Shown in pieces: positions 47,674 through 59,671 of a stretch of 64,000 bases of DNA. The notes below the pieces were generated by a model. The model saw only the letters and a program-made list of their open reading frames with translations, ran no database searches and was not told where the DNA came from. Each line of letters opens with the position of its first letter. Positions within the stretch are counted from its first letter, which is position 1. This DNA is from Pseudoscleropodium purum (Eukaryota; Streptophyta; Bryopsida; Hypnales; Brachytheciaceae), in the NCBI GenBank assembly GCA_963969395.1, contig OZ017797.1:17670001-17734000 (forward strand), given 5' to 3'. The translations under genes and the position numbers were made by a program.

Positions 47674-48644
47674 GATAGGGTTGTTTTGGTCAGATGAAGT
47701 ATGTAGACATAATCTTTAGCAGATGTGGAGTTATTGGAAATAAAGGAATTAAGGTGAAGGAAATAAATAAAACAAATTGGAGATTGAGTGATAAACAATG
47801 GGTATGCAAAAAATTAGGACAATCTATCATTGATATTGTAAGAATTTAGGATTTTTTAGCAATTGAAAAATTGGTTGCAAATATAAGCATGTAGCATTGG
47901 GAAAATCATAAAATATTCCCTTTCATGATTCATATACAACAATCAATACTCAAAAATTCCCCTAGTATGCAATACTTGTATTATATGGTCATAGTTATAA
48001 TAATTTATAATGCATTTTAGTCTAGTCTCAAGGAATATAATTTGTTTTAATGTAGAAAATTTTTGTAACCTTTTCATCAAGAAATCCAAAACTATAATTA
48101 TATACACAAAATGAGTATTTTGAAGACAATAATAGCATTAAAAAACCTTATCATATGATTTTTTTAATACATGTATCATAGGATGAGCTACCCAACTTTG
48201 GGGGCTTTTTAGTAAAAATTAATTTTAATTGAAGTAAAATTTTTGCATAAATTTTTTTAAACTAAGCACAAGTGTTTCAAATCTTCATATATATTGAGAG
48301 TTTTTTTTTTTTTCTAAAATGTATGGAACCCAACATTTTTTATATTTAATTTATTTTTAATTTGGTCATTAGCTAACTTTTTAGTCTTTTTAATTTGATA
48401 TAATTTTTACAAAAGCTATCTTCTAAGCCTTTTTAATGTTGATGACCTTTGTGTATAATACAAGAGTTGCATACTCAAGAAAAATCCCCCCTCTGAGTGT
48501 GAAAATACATCTTCTATTTAAAGCAAAAAACATTATTATATGGACTTTCACTAAAGTCTTTCTACTTTTGTGGAAATTATATTTAAGAGCATCTCTACCT
48601 TGCCTTGCCTTGGACCACACTCCAAATTTATATTTCAAGGAGCA
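47674..48644. other. AT-rich intergenic DNA
   Basis: I see no gene or bounded element here. Confidence 0.45.
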
Positions 48645-48760
48645 TGTTACGAGTGGTTAGGCTATTAAGTCCCACATTGTCTCTCTATATCTCATCATTG
48701 GATGTTATTATTTTTGTCTCATTCATTGGCAAAGTCCATAGTAGACCTTAGTATCAAAGT
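48645..48760 (+). mobile_element. Possible short LTR (TRIM-like) with degenerate primer-binding site
   Basis: A TG...CA-bounded stretch (48645-48738) contains AAGTCCCACATTGTCTC, a block common in short plant LTRs. Ten bases later is TAGTATCAAAGT (48749-48760), which resembles the initiator-Met tRNA primer site TGGTATCAGAGC at 9 of 12 bases. No second LTR was found within a few kb, so this is at best a decayed fragment. Confidence 0.35.
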
Positions 48761-50754
48761 TGTTGAATACAACTAGAAATAGAAAGGGAATGAATTTTTT
48801 TTAAGAGAGCGATGAATTTAGAGAGTCCGGGATGTAGTATTTATTGAGCAAAGTAAATGCAAAGATGCTTGTTTGGCTATCCAAATTAGGACAAGGTGAA
48901 TGCTTGTTTTAACCATTAAGATCAAGGTAGGGTGGAAATACTCTAACTTGTGTATTTGTTAAATTGGCACATTTTAAAGTGCAAAATTTTTTGGGCAAGT
49001 ATTTAAAATCAAATGAGGGTGGCCATTTTTGTTAAATTTTTTTTATTGAAATGCTAGAAATGTGATGTCTAAGTTTCCAACACATTGAAATCTACAAAAA
49101 ATCTAGATTTGAAGTGTATGATAATTTGAGGTTTCAATTAGGTAAATCAAAATACAATTCTAGTTTTACTAAGATGATTCAAAATTACTCTAGTCCTTAC
49201 TATAAGTCTTTACTTGGGGAGTCAATTTCATAGAATTTTGTCAATCACTAGAAGAAATACTTTGTCATTTGGATCCAATGACTTATTTTTCCTTTATATG
49301 CACTATTTTAGAATTCTTGGAGAATTATGGTTTCTTACTCATAGATGGTCATTTTTTAGAGAACCAAATCATTAACATTCTAGAGGTTTAGGAGATTGTG
49401 TCTTTGGAATTGTACCCTATATTAAATTGTTTTATTTCAAAAGTCTTATAATCAAGTGTTGTAAAATGAATTATAGACTAAAGATATCAACAATAATTTA
49501 TGCTTTGAGCTCAATATGGTGTGGATAAAGAATACAAATAGTTTTTGCAATGATAGAAAAGTAATTGCCCAACAATAGTATATAATAATATTACCTAAGA
49601 AGTAAGAACCAAATTCTTAAAATTGTCATCTAAGTGTAACAAGTAGCCAAACAACAAGAAGATTTTTCTCCAAAGCATTAACTTGCCTTTACAAATGGGT
49701 TGTTGCAAGAATCACTGACCGTTTTGTGTAACATTTTGAAAAAAACAGTTTTTGTCCAATGCTAGAACTTTTGAATTATGAATCCAATGCCTAAAACAAA
49801 AATCTATTTCTAAATCTTTTTATTGAAGTTATATCTTTTACTATTTAGAATTGAAAAAATCAAAATTTTATATTTTTAAATCAATTTTTTTAAGCAGTCA
49901 TGCTTTCAAATTTAGGGTTATTTTATATTAAATACCAATTCAAATTAACGATTTTGGGTTGCAATTTTTGTGGTATATTCCTACAGCATGTAGGCATGTT
50001 CCTACTAAAAATCAATTTTAAAAAAAACATTATACTATGTCCTCTTTTTTTGTGCAAATAGGCCTCCTTTGCGCACACACTTGTAAACACTAAAATGTTT
50101 TTTACCTTATTTTTTTAATCAAATCTCATCACCAAGAAGTTTGACTTTTGCAATAAATTTTTTTTGTTTCCTTGAAACTTTATTTTTCTATTTTCTACAA
50201 ATAAAAATGTCCAAGAATGTATTTTTTTCACCATCCAAGTAGGATTCTTTGTCATCTATCAAACAATTTTAGGATGCCACATTATTATAGGGTTAAGGGT
50301 TCATATGGAATTGCAAAAGACAAATTGATGAATGTCACACAACGTTGTCCACTAGTATGCTTTGTTCTCATTTAACTTGAAGAGCAAAGAGGCAAAAATT
50401 CAAGAGCAAATGAGGTGACAACCTAACCACTCTTTGGGTCACAGTAAAGATAAGTAATCCCTTAGTTTTAAACCAATATTCTTGGATCTTCAATAGTATT
50501 TTGAAGACTCTACATCTTGTGATTTAAAGTGAGTACCCCCAAAACTACCACTTCTTGCTTCTATGCCTAGTAATAGTTATTAGATTGGTCAAAATCTCAT
50601 ATTTTCTTATTGGCACTTGAAATGAGGTTCCTACTAAAGAACATGACATTTGGATTCAATATTCAAAAGTTATGCCAAGGACCAAGGTTTGTTCTAGAAT
50701 AGTTCCTTCTACATAGATACATTATTGATTTTGAAGATGGATACAATAGGGATT
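48761..50754. other. AT-rich intergenic DNA
   Basis: There is no supported gene and no bounded element. Confidence 0.45.
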
Positions 50755-51299
50755 GTCACACCTTCTCCAAGAAGCAAAATTCTATGATGTCAGAGAATTG
50801 GTGAGAGAAAAGAAGAGCCAATAGGGAGTCGTCATACATAAAGAAGGTGTGACCCCCCTCAAATTTGTACATAGTATGCAAAATGAAAACTCGAGAATGT
50901 ATTTATATATGGAGGAAAAGGATTTTTGAGTGAAGATTTTGCGGCTAATTCCAAGGAGTGTGTAAGTAGTGTTGATGTTGCAGCTAATTGTTGGGGGAAG
51001 GTTGATGCAACATTGATGTTGGGAGAAGGCCAATTGTTGTGGAACACATTCCCGGGTGAAGAATTGATGCTGGCAACACAACTAAGGTGAAAGCCACACA
51101 CAAGAGAGTGAACACAGAGATCACAAATTCTCCAACAAGTTTTCTTCAAGCCCATTTTTTCACCATCTCAAGAGGAGGAGAAACAACGTTCTCCATTGAT
51201 TTCTCCAAGAATGAGAGCTTCGCAAGCCACGGATAGCCAATCACAAAGCAACACGTCTCAATTCTTGGAGGATTAAACTCAAGTAGAAGAAGGTGTGAC
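50755..51299 (+). mobile_element. Element with GTCACACCTTCT inverted termini, copy 1
   Basis: It starts GTCACACCTTCTCCAAGAA and ends GAAGAAGGTGTGAC, the inverse. An internal AGAAGGTGTGAC at 50843-50853 bounds a 99-bp subunit that matches the start of copy 2. The last about 90 bp (GAGAGCTTCGCAAGCCACGG onward) matches the end of copy 2. No target duplication was evident, so the superfamily is not assigned. Confidence 0.65.
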
Positions 51300-51315
51300 T
51301 ATCTCTTAGGGGGCA

Positions 51316-51699
51316 GTCACACCTTCTCTAAGAACCAGAATTCTCCAAAGTCGGAGAAATTGGTGAGAAAAAAGAGGAGCCAATGGCAAGCCGTTTTGTA
51401 TGAAGAAGGTGTGACCCACCCACCCACCCACCTTTTTGGTGTTTGGAGCAATTCTTGGAGAATGTGTTGCCTACAAATTTGGATGGGAGCTCCGCAAGTC
51501 AAACATAGCCAATGAAACAAAAAAATTCCTCGAGAAATTTTTCTTCCTAGAATGTTCCTTCACCTCTGAAAGTAGAAGAACGGCACTTCCAAAACCTCAG
51601 AGGTTGAGAGCTCCGCAAGCCACGGACAACCAATCACAGAGCACAGAGCAGCATGTCTCAATTCTCGGAGAAATAAACTCAGGTTGAAGAAGGTGTGAC
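51316..51699 (+). mobile_element. Element with GTCACACCTTCT inverted termini, copy 2
   Basis: It lies 16 bp after copy 1 in the same orientation and has the same two ends. Shared parts are TTGGTGAGA.AAAAGA.GAGCCAATGG near the start and CAATTCT.GGAG.A..AAACTCA near the end. An internal GAAGGTGTGACC at about 51404-51414 again closes a 98-bp subunit and is followed by a short (CCCA)n run. The middle is shorter than in copy 1. Confidence 0.65.
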
Positions 51700-52737
51700 T
51701 GACTACCCGTAATGTGAATATGGCAGCACACAGAGAGTCAGTGGCGCATATGCGGCTGGTGCCCACCTTGCTACTTAGAAACTCTGAGAAACATAAGCTT
51801 AAGTTAGATTGACAAACCCAAGGCGTGACACCACTGCTCCTCAAACTCTGCTGCTGCTGCTGCCTGATGAACATGGCCAGGTAAGGTAAGTTGCGAGTGG
51901 GCAGTAAGTTCAGGTAGTAGCGGCCTGATTGAGATCTCTCTTGTCGCCCGCGCGAGCTCGAAGCGGCCGAATGATCCCGTAGAACTATTTCGAAGCGATT
52001 CACGAGGCCAGAACACTCCAGCTAGCGAGCTAGCTAGGGACTGGATTTGGGTAGCAAATAGATGAATTTCTACTACTAATTCAAATGGATTAAATTTTGC
52101 ATGAGGCAACGGACCTGCTTGCTTTAATTGCCTTGAAATCGTCGCTGAAATCGTCGATCACATGGACTGGAATGATGCCAGAGGGAATGGAAGTGGAGAT
52201 AAGCTTAACAAGTTCTCGATTGATGGCGTGAACGGACCAGGCCGATCGAGGCCACTCTCTTACTGTAGCTAGTTAACCGGCATTAGGAATCGAATAAGCA
52301 TCGCTTTGCCGCAATCCTGCTGTGGGCCAAAGCCGTGGGCGACAAGCACGAGGTGCGCGTCTCGCCTCGGAAAGGTGAACCTCGGAAGGAGGGACTCACT
52401 GGAGGAAGAACATGCCAAAGCCCATGAGCAAGGGAAGATCTCTATAATGGACTGGGCTAGGTAATGCTTGCTTGCTGGAGAGAGCTGGGGGGGGGGAGAG
52501 GCTGGAGAGCAGTAAGTTATGGCGGGTCATGAGGTGGGTACCTTGTTTGGCTGCTGTGCCTAGTTGTTATTATTATTTGATTCGTCAAATTTTCATTGAT
52601 TTTTCTATCTTGTTGGCAAGTGAAAGGAGGTTCCAACGCACCAAAAAAAAGTGGCATTTGGAAATCGCATGCAAAAGTTACAAAGGGTCAAAGTTTTTAT
52701 TTGGTCGATGTTCTTGAAATTGTTTTCAACTTCAACA
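51700..52737. other. GC-richer island, possible gene remnant
   Basis: GC rises between about 51720 and 52560 without a complete gene that I can build. It includes a CTG run near 51848, a minus-strand open segment at 52090-52273 and a plus-strand open segment near 52300-52460 (SLEEEHAKAHEQGKISIMDW). These could be exons of an unrecognised gene or a degraded one. Confidence 0.4.
52090..52273 (-). pseudogene. Possible orphan coding exon
   Basis: This is an open minus-strand frame without an ATG, ending TAA at 52092-52090. It reads REWPRSAWSVHAINRELVK and continues with IPSGIIPVHVIDDF. Amino-acid balance looks protein-like, and ACAG at its upstream edge could serve as a splice acceptor. I do not recognise the family, and neighbouring exons could not be joined to it. 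Confidence 0.25.
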
Positions 52738-52956
52738 CACTATAGAAACCCATGTTTTAGGTGATGAGCTCTAATTTTTTTTTAACGGATTTTAGGTGAC
52801 ATTTAATGCAACAAACCTACGTTTTTATGTCAACATTGATGTTATGTTCAAGAACATTTTGTTGACATAAAAGTATGAGTTTGTTGTATTAAACGTCACC
52901 TAAAATTTATTTTAAAAAATTAGGCTCATCACCTAAAACATGGGTTTCTTATAGTG
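52738..52956 (+). mobile_element. CACTA-type foldback MITE
   Basis: The 219-bp element starts CACTATAGAAACCCATG and ends in the inverse CATGGGTTTCTTATAGTG. It is flanked by ACA on both sides (52735-52737 and 52957-52959). A CACTA terminus with a 3-bp duplication is the signature of the CACTA (En/Spm) superfamily. The two halves pair over nearly their whole length (about 97 bp each), so a transcript would fold into a long hairpin. Confidence 0.88.
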
Positions 52957-52959
52957 ACA

Positions 52960-54769
52960 TATGTATGTAGTGATTTTGGCCAAAAATGCACATAGAGTGA
53001 TGATGGTGATTTTAGGTTGGGTGTGATTTTGGATGTATCCAGTTAAGTTCATCATAGACATTGATGTTTGAATTTTTTTGGAAACTTGAAGGTGTAGAAA
53101 GAGAGGGTTTGCATTATGAGGTATAACTCTTTTTTTGGCTATTCATTGAAATGGTGCCAAATTTACCTTGAAACTAGACTTGGCATTATGAATCTCTAAC
53201 TAATTCCACTTCTATAATATAATCTCGATGTCAAGATCTTGTTCAAATATTTCCAAGCCTTCAAGTCCTAGGGAACCCAAAACTAGATACCACAATGTGG
53301 AAAACAAAATAACTCTTAATTTGAGAGGAGTTGGGAGTAAGTTAGGAAATGGAGGAGACCAATTCATTTGATAGAGAATGAATTGGAGCAATTAAATTTG
53401 AAAAATACAATTGCATGCAATATCTATGCATGTTCATACATATTTGCCAATCTTTGTAAAATACTTGGAAAGCAAACACAAAGATATCACAAGTTAGTGG
53501 ATTGGCACTTTTCCGAAAGAAGGTCACCATAATGAAATACAACATATAAAATTGTATATGTCAATATTTTCAATATTTTCATGTATTATAGTAAACTATA
53601 AGCTTTTTCTAAGTCTTTTTTTTAATATTTTGCTATAGACATTGGCTTCAATTACATGAATGTAAGTTAGTGTTGATCAATTATAAAAAGAAGTACAATA
53701 AAACTTGTGTTTATTTTAAGTAAAAGATTATGTATATGCTCATATCAAGTGCTTCTTGTATAAAGCATGTATTTTTATGCATTGAAGGTGTATTTTTGAG
53801 TGTTTATTCATATGTAAGAATCATAAAAGCGATGTCTAGTACATCCAAAGGTTGTCAATGTGAATCTTTTATGTGTTTTCTAGTGTTGCAATCTTGTACT
53901 TGTGCATTCTTTGTACTTCACTATCAATGACATTCTATACATGGTCAAAAAAATCTAAATTCTTCCATAACCAATGGTGGATCATGCTAATATTTTGCAC
54001 ATCCATTGTCTATCATTCATTCTCCAATTTGGTACAGCTACTTTTTCCACTTTAGCTCCTCTATCTTCAATAATCTCACATCTATTAAAGATCTTGTCTA
54101 TATTCTTGTTTATACCAAGATTGCTTTGGGACCTTTAGCCTCATAATGCCATGAAAGACAAATAATGTGCAATGAAACAAAGAATGCTCCTATTCATCTA
54201 ATAATTGAATTGTTTTTTGGCTAACTACCTCAGTGATAGTTCTTGTTTATTTTAGGTTGATCACAAATCTAAAATAAAGGGCATTATAACTCTAATGAAA
54301 GCCAATATTATAGACTAGCTAACATGAAAGTACAAACTTGTCATGAGAAATAAGAGTAGCAAAAGATGTTATTTCTATAACCAAGTTGTCCATTCATGTC
54401 ACTAGCCATGACTTGAATGATTTGAATCTTGCTCACTTTTACTCAATCAAGGAAGTTCACCTTAATAAAAGAATTTCCTCCCCCCAATGCTACAACCAAG
54501 GTAATCATCCTAAAGCTCCAATTATTGAACCAACAAGTGCATTCTTTCTTTCTATAGTAAACAACAAAATCATCCACCAAACACAATTTGGGTCCTCAAC
54601 ATCATTCTCAGGTTTTAAAAAAGGACACCAAAACACTAAAACAACTCCAAGGTTACAGAAAGCAATGTGCCTCTCCACTTGTCCATATCCAATGAGTGAG
54701 TGACTTTCATCCGAAATTCTGAACTATAATATAGGCTCCCGCCATTGAAGCTTATGAGCATCCATGAAT
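52960..54769. other. AT-rich intergenic DNA
   Basis: There is no supported gene. A 105-codon open frame at 54386-54703 (plus) is unrecognised and has no domain; I do not call it. Confidence 0.45.
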
Positions 54770-55005
54770 AAGGTAGGTACACCTAAATGTACCACTGACC
54801 TTAAGCCGCCATCTATACTATGTGTACATCTTCAAAGTCAATTCTATAGCTATGTGGAAGAAACACTTTTAGAACCAAACTTTGTTCCTTAATAACTTTT
54901 GCATACAATATCCAAATGCCACGTTCTTTGGTGTGTTGGAACCTCCTTTCACTTGCCAACAAAAACATATGAAAATCTGACCACTCTAATAATAGAAAAT
55001 AGACT
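54770..55005 (+). repeat. Dispersed repeat R4, copy 2
   Basis: This is the homologue of 43912-44170 in the same orientation, diverged. Element type and exact ends are unknown. Confidence 0.6.
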
Positions 55006-55494
55006 CGGTAGCAAAAAGTGACGGTTTGGGGAGTACCTACCTTATATGCTCTTTTTTTCTGGCCTCACCAGTACCTTGTACTCTTAAATTCTTTTGCAAC
55101 GAAAGTTTCTCTTTCATTTGGGCAAAAACATAAAAGTGAAAAATGGTGGTCCTTCCATCATCATCATCTCCATTTCAAATGGATAGACATTTACTTTCAC
55201 TTTGTGGTTGTGACAATGATTTCAAGCACAGTGTTCTCGTGGTGCCTTTGAGCATACCTTTCTTGGACCATGGTTGCTTTCAAAGAAGGATTTTCAACAA
55301 GAAAAATGAGTCACATCAGTCACACATTCCTGGAAATTTGGGCCTTTGTTTGTTTCAAATTGTTTTAAATCAGCACAAAGTAGGAGACAAAACAATAGAT
55401 TATAAAAAGCTCTCTATAAAACATTGCTGAAGAGTGATGCAAGAACGGATTCTTATTCTCAAAGCAAGGATCATCATTTCTGTCTGCGAACAAA
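55006..55494. other. Intergenic DNA
   Basis: Short overlapping frames only; no recognised gene. Confidence 0.4.
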
Positions 55495-56020
55495 GGAAGT
55501 TAAGACACCTCATCCTTTTGTGGAAAGTGTATATATTTGTTCTCAGGTACTACAGCTCTCTTCACAAGAAATGGGACCCATTTGTGTACAACTAGTGAAT
55601 AATATTATTGCGAACGAAGGAAGTTAAGACACCTCATCTTTCGTGGAGTACAAGTAGAACCTGTCTTACTGCAATTGAATAATATGCAACAAGAGAGTTA
55701 GCAAAGAGTAGGTGGTCTTGCGCATGTGGTCAAGATGGAGAGACATGTTTTCATGTGAACCCTTTAACTGCATAAACCTCTCTTATTACATAGTCCTAAC
55801 ACCGTGCACTAAGAGAAGGTCTACTTGTATTTGTTCTTAGATACTTCAACTCCCTTCACAAGAAATGGGACCCATTTATGTACAACTGGTGAATAAAATT
55901 GTGAATGAAGGAAGTTAAGACACCTCATCGTTTGTAGAGAGTATATTTATTCTTAGATAATTAGACTCTTTTCACAAGAGAAGGGACCCATTTACTTACA
56001 ATTGGTGTACGAATAAGATT
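55495..56020 (+). repeat. Interrupted tandem repeat of a roughly 120-bp unit
   Basis: GGAAGTTAAGACACCTCATC occurs near 55495, 55618 and 55909. CACAAGA.A.GGGACCCATTT occurs near 55563, 55857 and 55974. Two neighbouring units are adjacent, and the array is split by repeat R3 (55696-55835). Confidence 0.75.
55696..55835 (+). repeat. Dispersed repeat R3, copy 2
   Basis: This is the homologue of 14347-14514 in the same orientation. It lies between units of the 120-bp tandem repeat and may be an insertion or part of a larger composite repeat. Confidence 0.6.
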
Positions 56021-56067
56021 ATGGGTACAACTAAGTAAGTGGACCTAGTTGTATCTTATATACAGTG

Positions 56068-56815
56068 ACAAACAAAAGTAAGTATGGATTGGATACTTTT
56101 TTCATTCAAACAACCATACCATACTCATCAATGGGCAAAGTCCAAAAGTAGATATGAGAAAATTGTAGTATGAAACATAATACATTACTATCTATGGAAG
56201 TTTGAAGATTAAATTAATTGTGATTTGAAAAAAAAATTCATTTCAAATTTAGCCAAGTCTAAAACTTAGTTCTATGTGCTATAATTTAGAAATACTTTAT
56301 ATTTTGTCAATTTTTTCTTTAGAGCTTGAAATTTTTATTTATTGATTTGGAGTGATTCAAGGTGCCCAATGATGCTTATGGTATGGTTGTTTGAATGAAA
56401 ATGTTTCAAAATCAGAACTCACTTTTGTTTGTTTGTCTTTGTATGTGGAATGACTAATAGAACCACAAAACAATGTCAATTTTGTTGAATTGGAGTGATT
56501 CAAGATGCCCATTGATGCTTATGATATGGTGGTTTGAATGGAAAAATTTCAAATCCAAATATACTTACTTTTGTTCATTCATCCCTATATGTGAAATGAC
56601 TAAATGGAAACACAAAACAATGTCAATTTCATTGAATTGGAGTGTTGCAAGGTGTCCATTGATGCTTGTGGTATGGTTATTTCAATGAAAAAAATTTCAA
56701 ATTCACATATACTTACTTTTGTTCATTCATCCCTATATGTAGAACGACTGAATGGAAGCACAAAACAATGTCAATTTCGTTGAATTGGAGTGATTCCAGG
56801 TGCCCATAAATTGTG
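56068..56815 (+). repeat. 147-bp tandem repeat array with an inverted partner
   Basis: GGAGTGATTCAAGGTGCCCA-like units start near 56350, 56493, 56640 and 56788. CAATGTCAAT recurs at 56471, 56618 and 56765, exactly 147 bp apart. The last unit is cut short. At about 56068-56155 the reverse complement of part of the unit is present (CATTCAAACAACCATACCAT), so one truncated unit is inverted. Confidence 0.82.
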
Positions 56816-57565
56816 ACTTTCTTTATCATACTTCAAACTGTAAAAACAAAAGACCCAGACTTTTGTATCAATTAATGTTGAAAGTGCCAAAGTCATGGCC
56901 AATTCTGTCAAATTTTATTGAAATTGGTGTTGAATTCATTTGAAAACAGAGGGACCCCAAAACTTTCCAAAGCAGCTCTTTCATTGCAACTATCAGTGGT
57001 GCTTGACTGACTGAAGAATTGAGGGGAACAATTGTGGGGAGTTCAAAAAACTGCGTAGGGAACAAAAGTACCACATAGGGAACAATGATCACAGAGAGAA
57101 AGGAGAATGAAGTAAAGCTTACAACAGAGGTTTGGTTTTCTTTTTGATAACTACAATTGGTGTAGATTTTTTAAGTTTAGTACAATTGTAGAAATTTTTT
57201 TTTTTTTCCAGTTTACATGAATATTGACAATTTAAATGAAATTCCTTTTTATTACAAGGTTAGACTATTACTTACTATGTTGACTGAGAATTTGTGTACA
57301 GTCAGCACATGCTTTGGTTCCAATAGTGTTTTTCTGTGGGGTCACTGCTACTGAAGAAGAGCAGCCCATACTGTAGATATTTGGGACCCATGACTTTGTA
57401 GTTCCTTGCTTTATTGGCTTTGGACCAAAAGGAGAGGAAGCTTTGCATTGACAAAAGTTACAGATGTGAAGAAGGTTGAGTTGGACCTTACCAGAAAAGT
57501 GAGCAACATAGAAAGAAAGACTCTTGCAAGGTAGTGACGTGAGTCTGCTCTTGAAGCGACCTTTT
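56816..57565. other. Intergenic DNA
   Basis: I see no supported gene here. Confidence 0.45.
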
Positions 57566-57568
57566 TAA

Positions 57569-57922
57569 GGGGTGCTTCACATATGGGCTGACCAAGTCGA
57601 GAGGCCATGGGAGTTCATGGCCAAACTTTGGGCGAGAGTCCAAAGAAATGGGCAATAAATAGGCAATAAATGAACAATTTGACGGACTCTTGACCAAAAT
57701 TTGGGTCGCCACTTTGTGGGGACCCAAACTTTGGTCAAGAGTCCATCATGAGGCCATTGCCACGTAGGAGCTTGGGCTTCCATGTAGGCACCTGGGAGAG
57801 TGATGGACTTTGGATTGTGCCGTTTTGTGTGAAGGGTCGAGAGGCCAAAGTTGGGGTTTTCTGAAATATGATTGATGGAGGCTGATGAACTCTCAACCTT
57901 GGGCCCATGTGTGAAACAGCCC
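57569..57922 (-). mobile_element. Harbinger/Tourist-like MITE, copy 2
   Basis: The 354-bp copy is in opposite orientation to 32434-32766. Its termini are GGGGTGCTTCACATATGGGC and the inverse of GGGCTGTTTCACACATGGGCC. TAA flanks both ends (57566-57568 and 57923-57925). It is longer than copy 1 chiefly by an ATAAATAGGCAATAAATG stretch near 57654-57671. The interior again has facing copies of ACCAAA.TTTGGGTC.CCA, so it folds on itself. Confidence 0.88.
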
Positions 57923-57925
57923 TAA

Positions 57926-58254
57926 GAGTCGATTGCATTGGGGGGAAGCTAAACTCCTTTGAAATAATTCCAATGAATTTTCATAAGAAGGAAAATAGAA
58001 TTGGCATCTACCCCCCAAGTTGTTTCATTGTTATTTTGGACCTTTGTAGGATTAGTTATAAATTTTTGAAGTTGAAACATAATGGTCACTAAAATCATCC
58101 CCCTTGTGAAATGTACACTATTGGTACATTGGAGAAAGCAGAATGTACCTTCGTGTTAGAAGACGCTTCTACAGTAGGGGTGCTTTAATCCCTAAAGGAT
58201 TAAACTACCTTTTTTTTATTGGCAACATAGTGATATGAGACAATGCACTACAAA
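57926..58254. other. AT-rich intergenic DNA
   Basis: Nothing recognisable was found in this stretch. Confidence 0.4.
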
Positions 58255-58690
58255 TAGAATATTTTTTTTCTTTAAAATTTTCGCACATCATGTGCTTGAA
58301 GAGTAGCTTTTAGGCCTAACAATTTTCATAACTTTTGACTATGTGGTTTAAAAGTTATTGCATGAAGTGTAATTATCAGTACTATGCAAGCAATCCAAGC
58401 AACTAAAACAACTTCTTCAAAAATCACTTTTTTAAGAAATAAAAATTTAAAATTGATTTTCTAGATTTCTATACATGAAGAAAGGTTTGAATCATTCTAT
58501 TTTGATAAATGAGATGAAAGTTATGAAGAGTTTTAGTTTGTAAGTAGTTTGTGGGTAGTTATAGAATCTCTAGTCTAAGATAAACTTTCAAGTTCTTTAT
58601 TTAACTCAATTTTTTATATATTTGAAAAAGTAAAAATATTCAGTGAAAATTGTTTATTACAACATTACAACCATTGGCATTGGCATTTTT
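58255..58690 (+). repeat. Diverged duplication R5, copy 1
   Basis: This resembles 59672-60085 in the same orientation. Shared anchors are ACAATTTTCAT..C.TTTGACTA, TTTCTATACA, GAATGAGATGAA, GTTATGGAATCTCTA and TTATTACAA.ATTACAACCA. The copies are strongly diverged and AT-rich. Element type is unknown. Confidence 0.6.
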
Positions 58691-59671
58691 CAATTCCATT
58701 ACTAAATTCATAACAATTGAGAGTTTTGAATCATTCTCTACTTCTTTCTACTCATTATTTGTTTCCTATATGTTGTACAATTCCAAATGATCTAAATTTT
58801 TCAAGTATATAGTCAACTTGCCTTGAAGAATGAATCCAAAGATGCACCACCATTTTGAACACTTTTTCATACAAATATGACCTTGTGAAATGTAGTTGTC
58901 CGTTTTTTCCCAAGCCAATTTTTTTTTTGTCACTTCAAACACTAATATCTTACAATCTACATTGTGAAAATTTCTGAAATTTTTTCCACATTTTCTCAAA
59001 CCAATTATTACAAGATCCTACGGTTACATATTTAAAAAAAAAAAAATCTACAATTTGGTACTTGTACTAGAAATGATAGTTTTAGAACATTTTGGGTGAA
59101 AATATAGTCAAAAACCTTTACAAGTTAAGAGCAGACTACCGGTTCAAATGAAAAATTTGGGTTTGGTAAGCTGACAATAATGCTATGTAACAAATAATAT
59201 GGCTTGACCATCCATGTGGCTTGGATGAAAACAAGAAGCCAAGCCAGCCGCAAAGTTTTCTCCTCATGACTTTGTAGTCAAAGCTGCAGAGTTGGAGAGA
59301 AATACAAAGAAAGAGGAGACAATGATGTAAAGTTTTCTTGTAATGACTTAACCCTCTAACAATGCAGTGGTCGAAAAGTGTGTAATGGATGACAAAGAAT
59401 CTTTCAATGTAAGACAAAAAAGTGCAGATGTTCATCTTTGAAATTTTGTATGAAAAAGGGAGGTCTTGTGAACTCCAACGAGTGCTCTTGGTTTCTTTAA
59501 GCAAACGATTTACACGGTACTCAAAAGAGTGATTTCCAAAGTGATCATCGTAACATTTCTAGGTTAACATCTAATGTGCAAAGTAGTAGGAGACAATGAT
59601 TTGGTTAACCTTTGAATTCATGATTTACATTTTTTGGCAATGTAGAATTTTCAGTCATCTATTCACCAAAC

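Noticed and set aside
54386..54703. A 105-codon plus-strand frame
   Set aside because: No domain, no nearby splice partners and base composition like the surrounding intergenic DNA.
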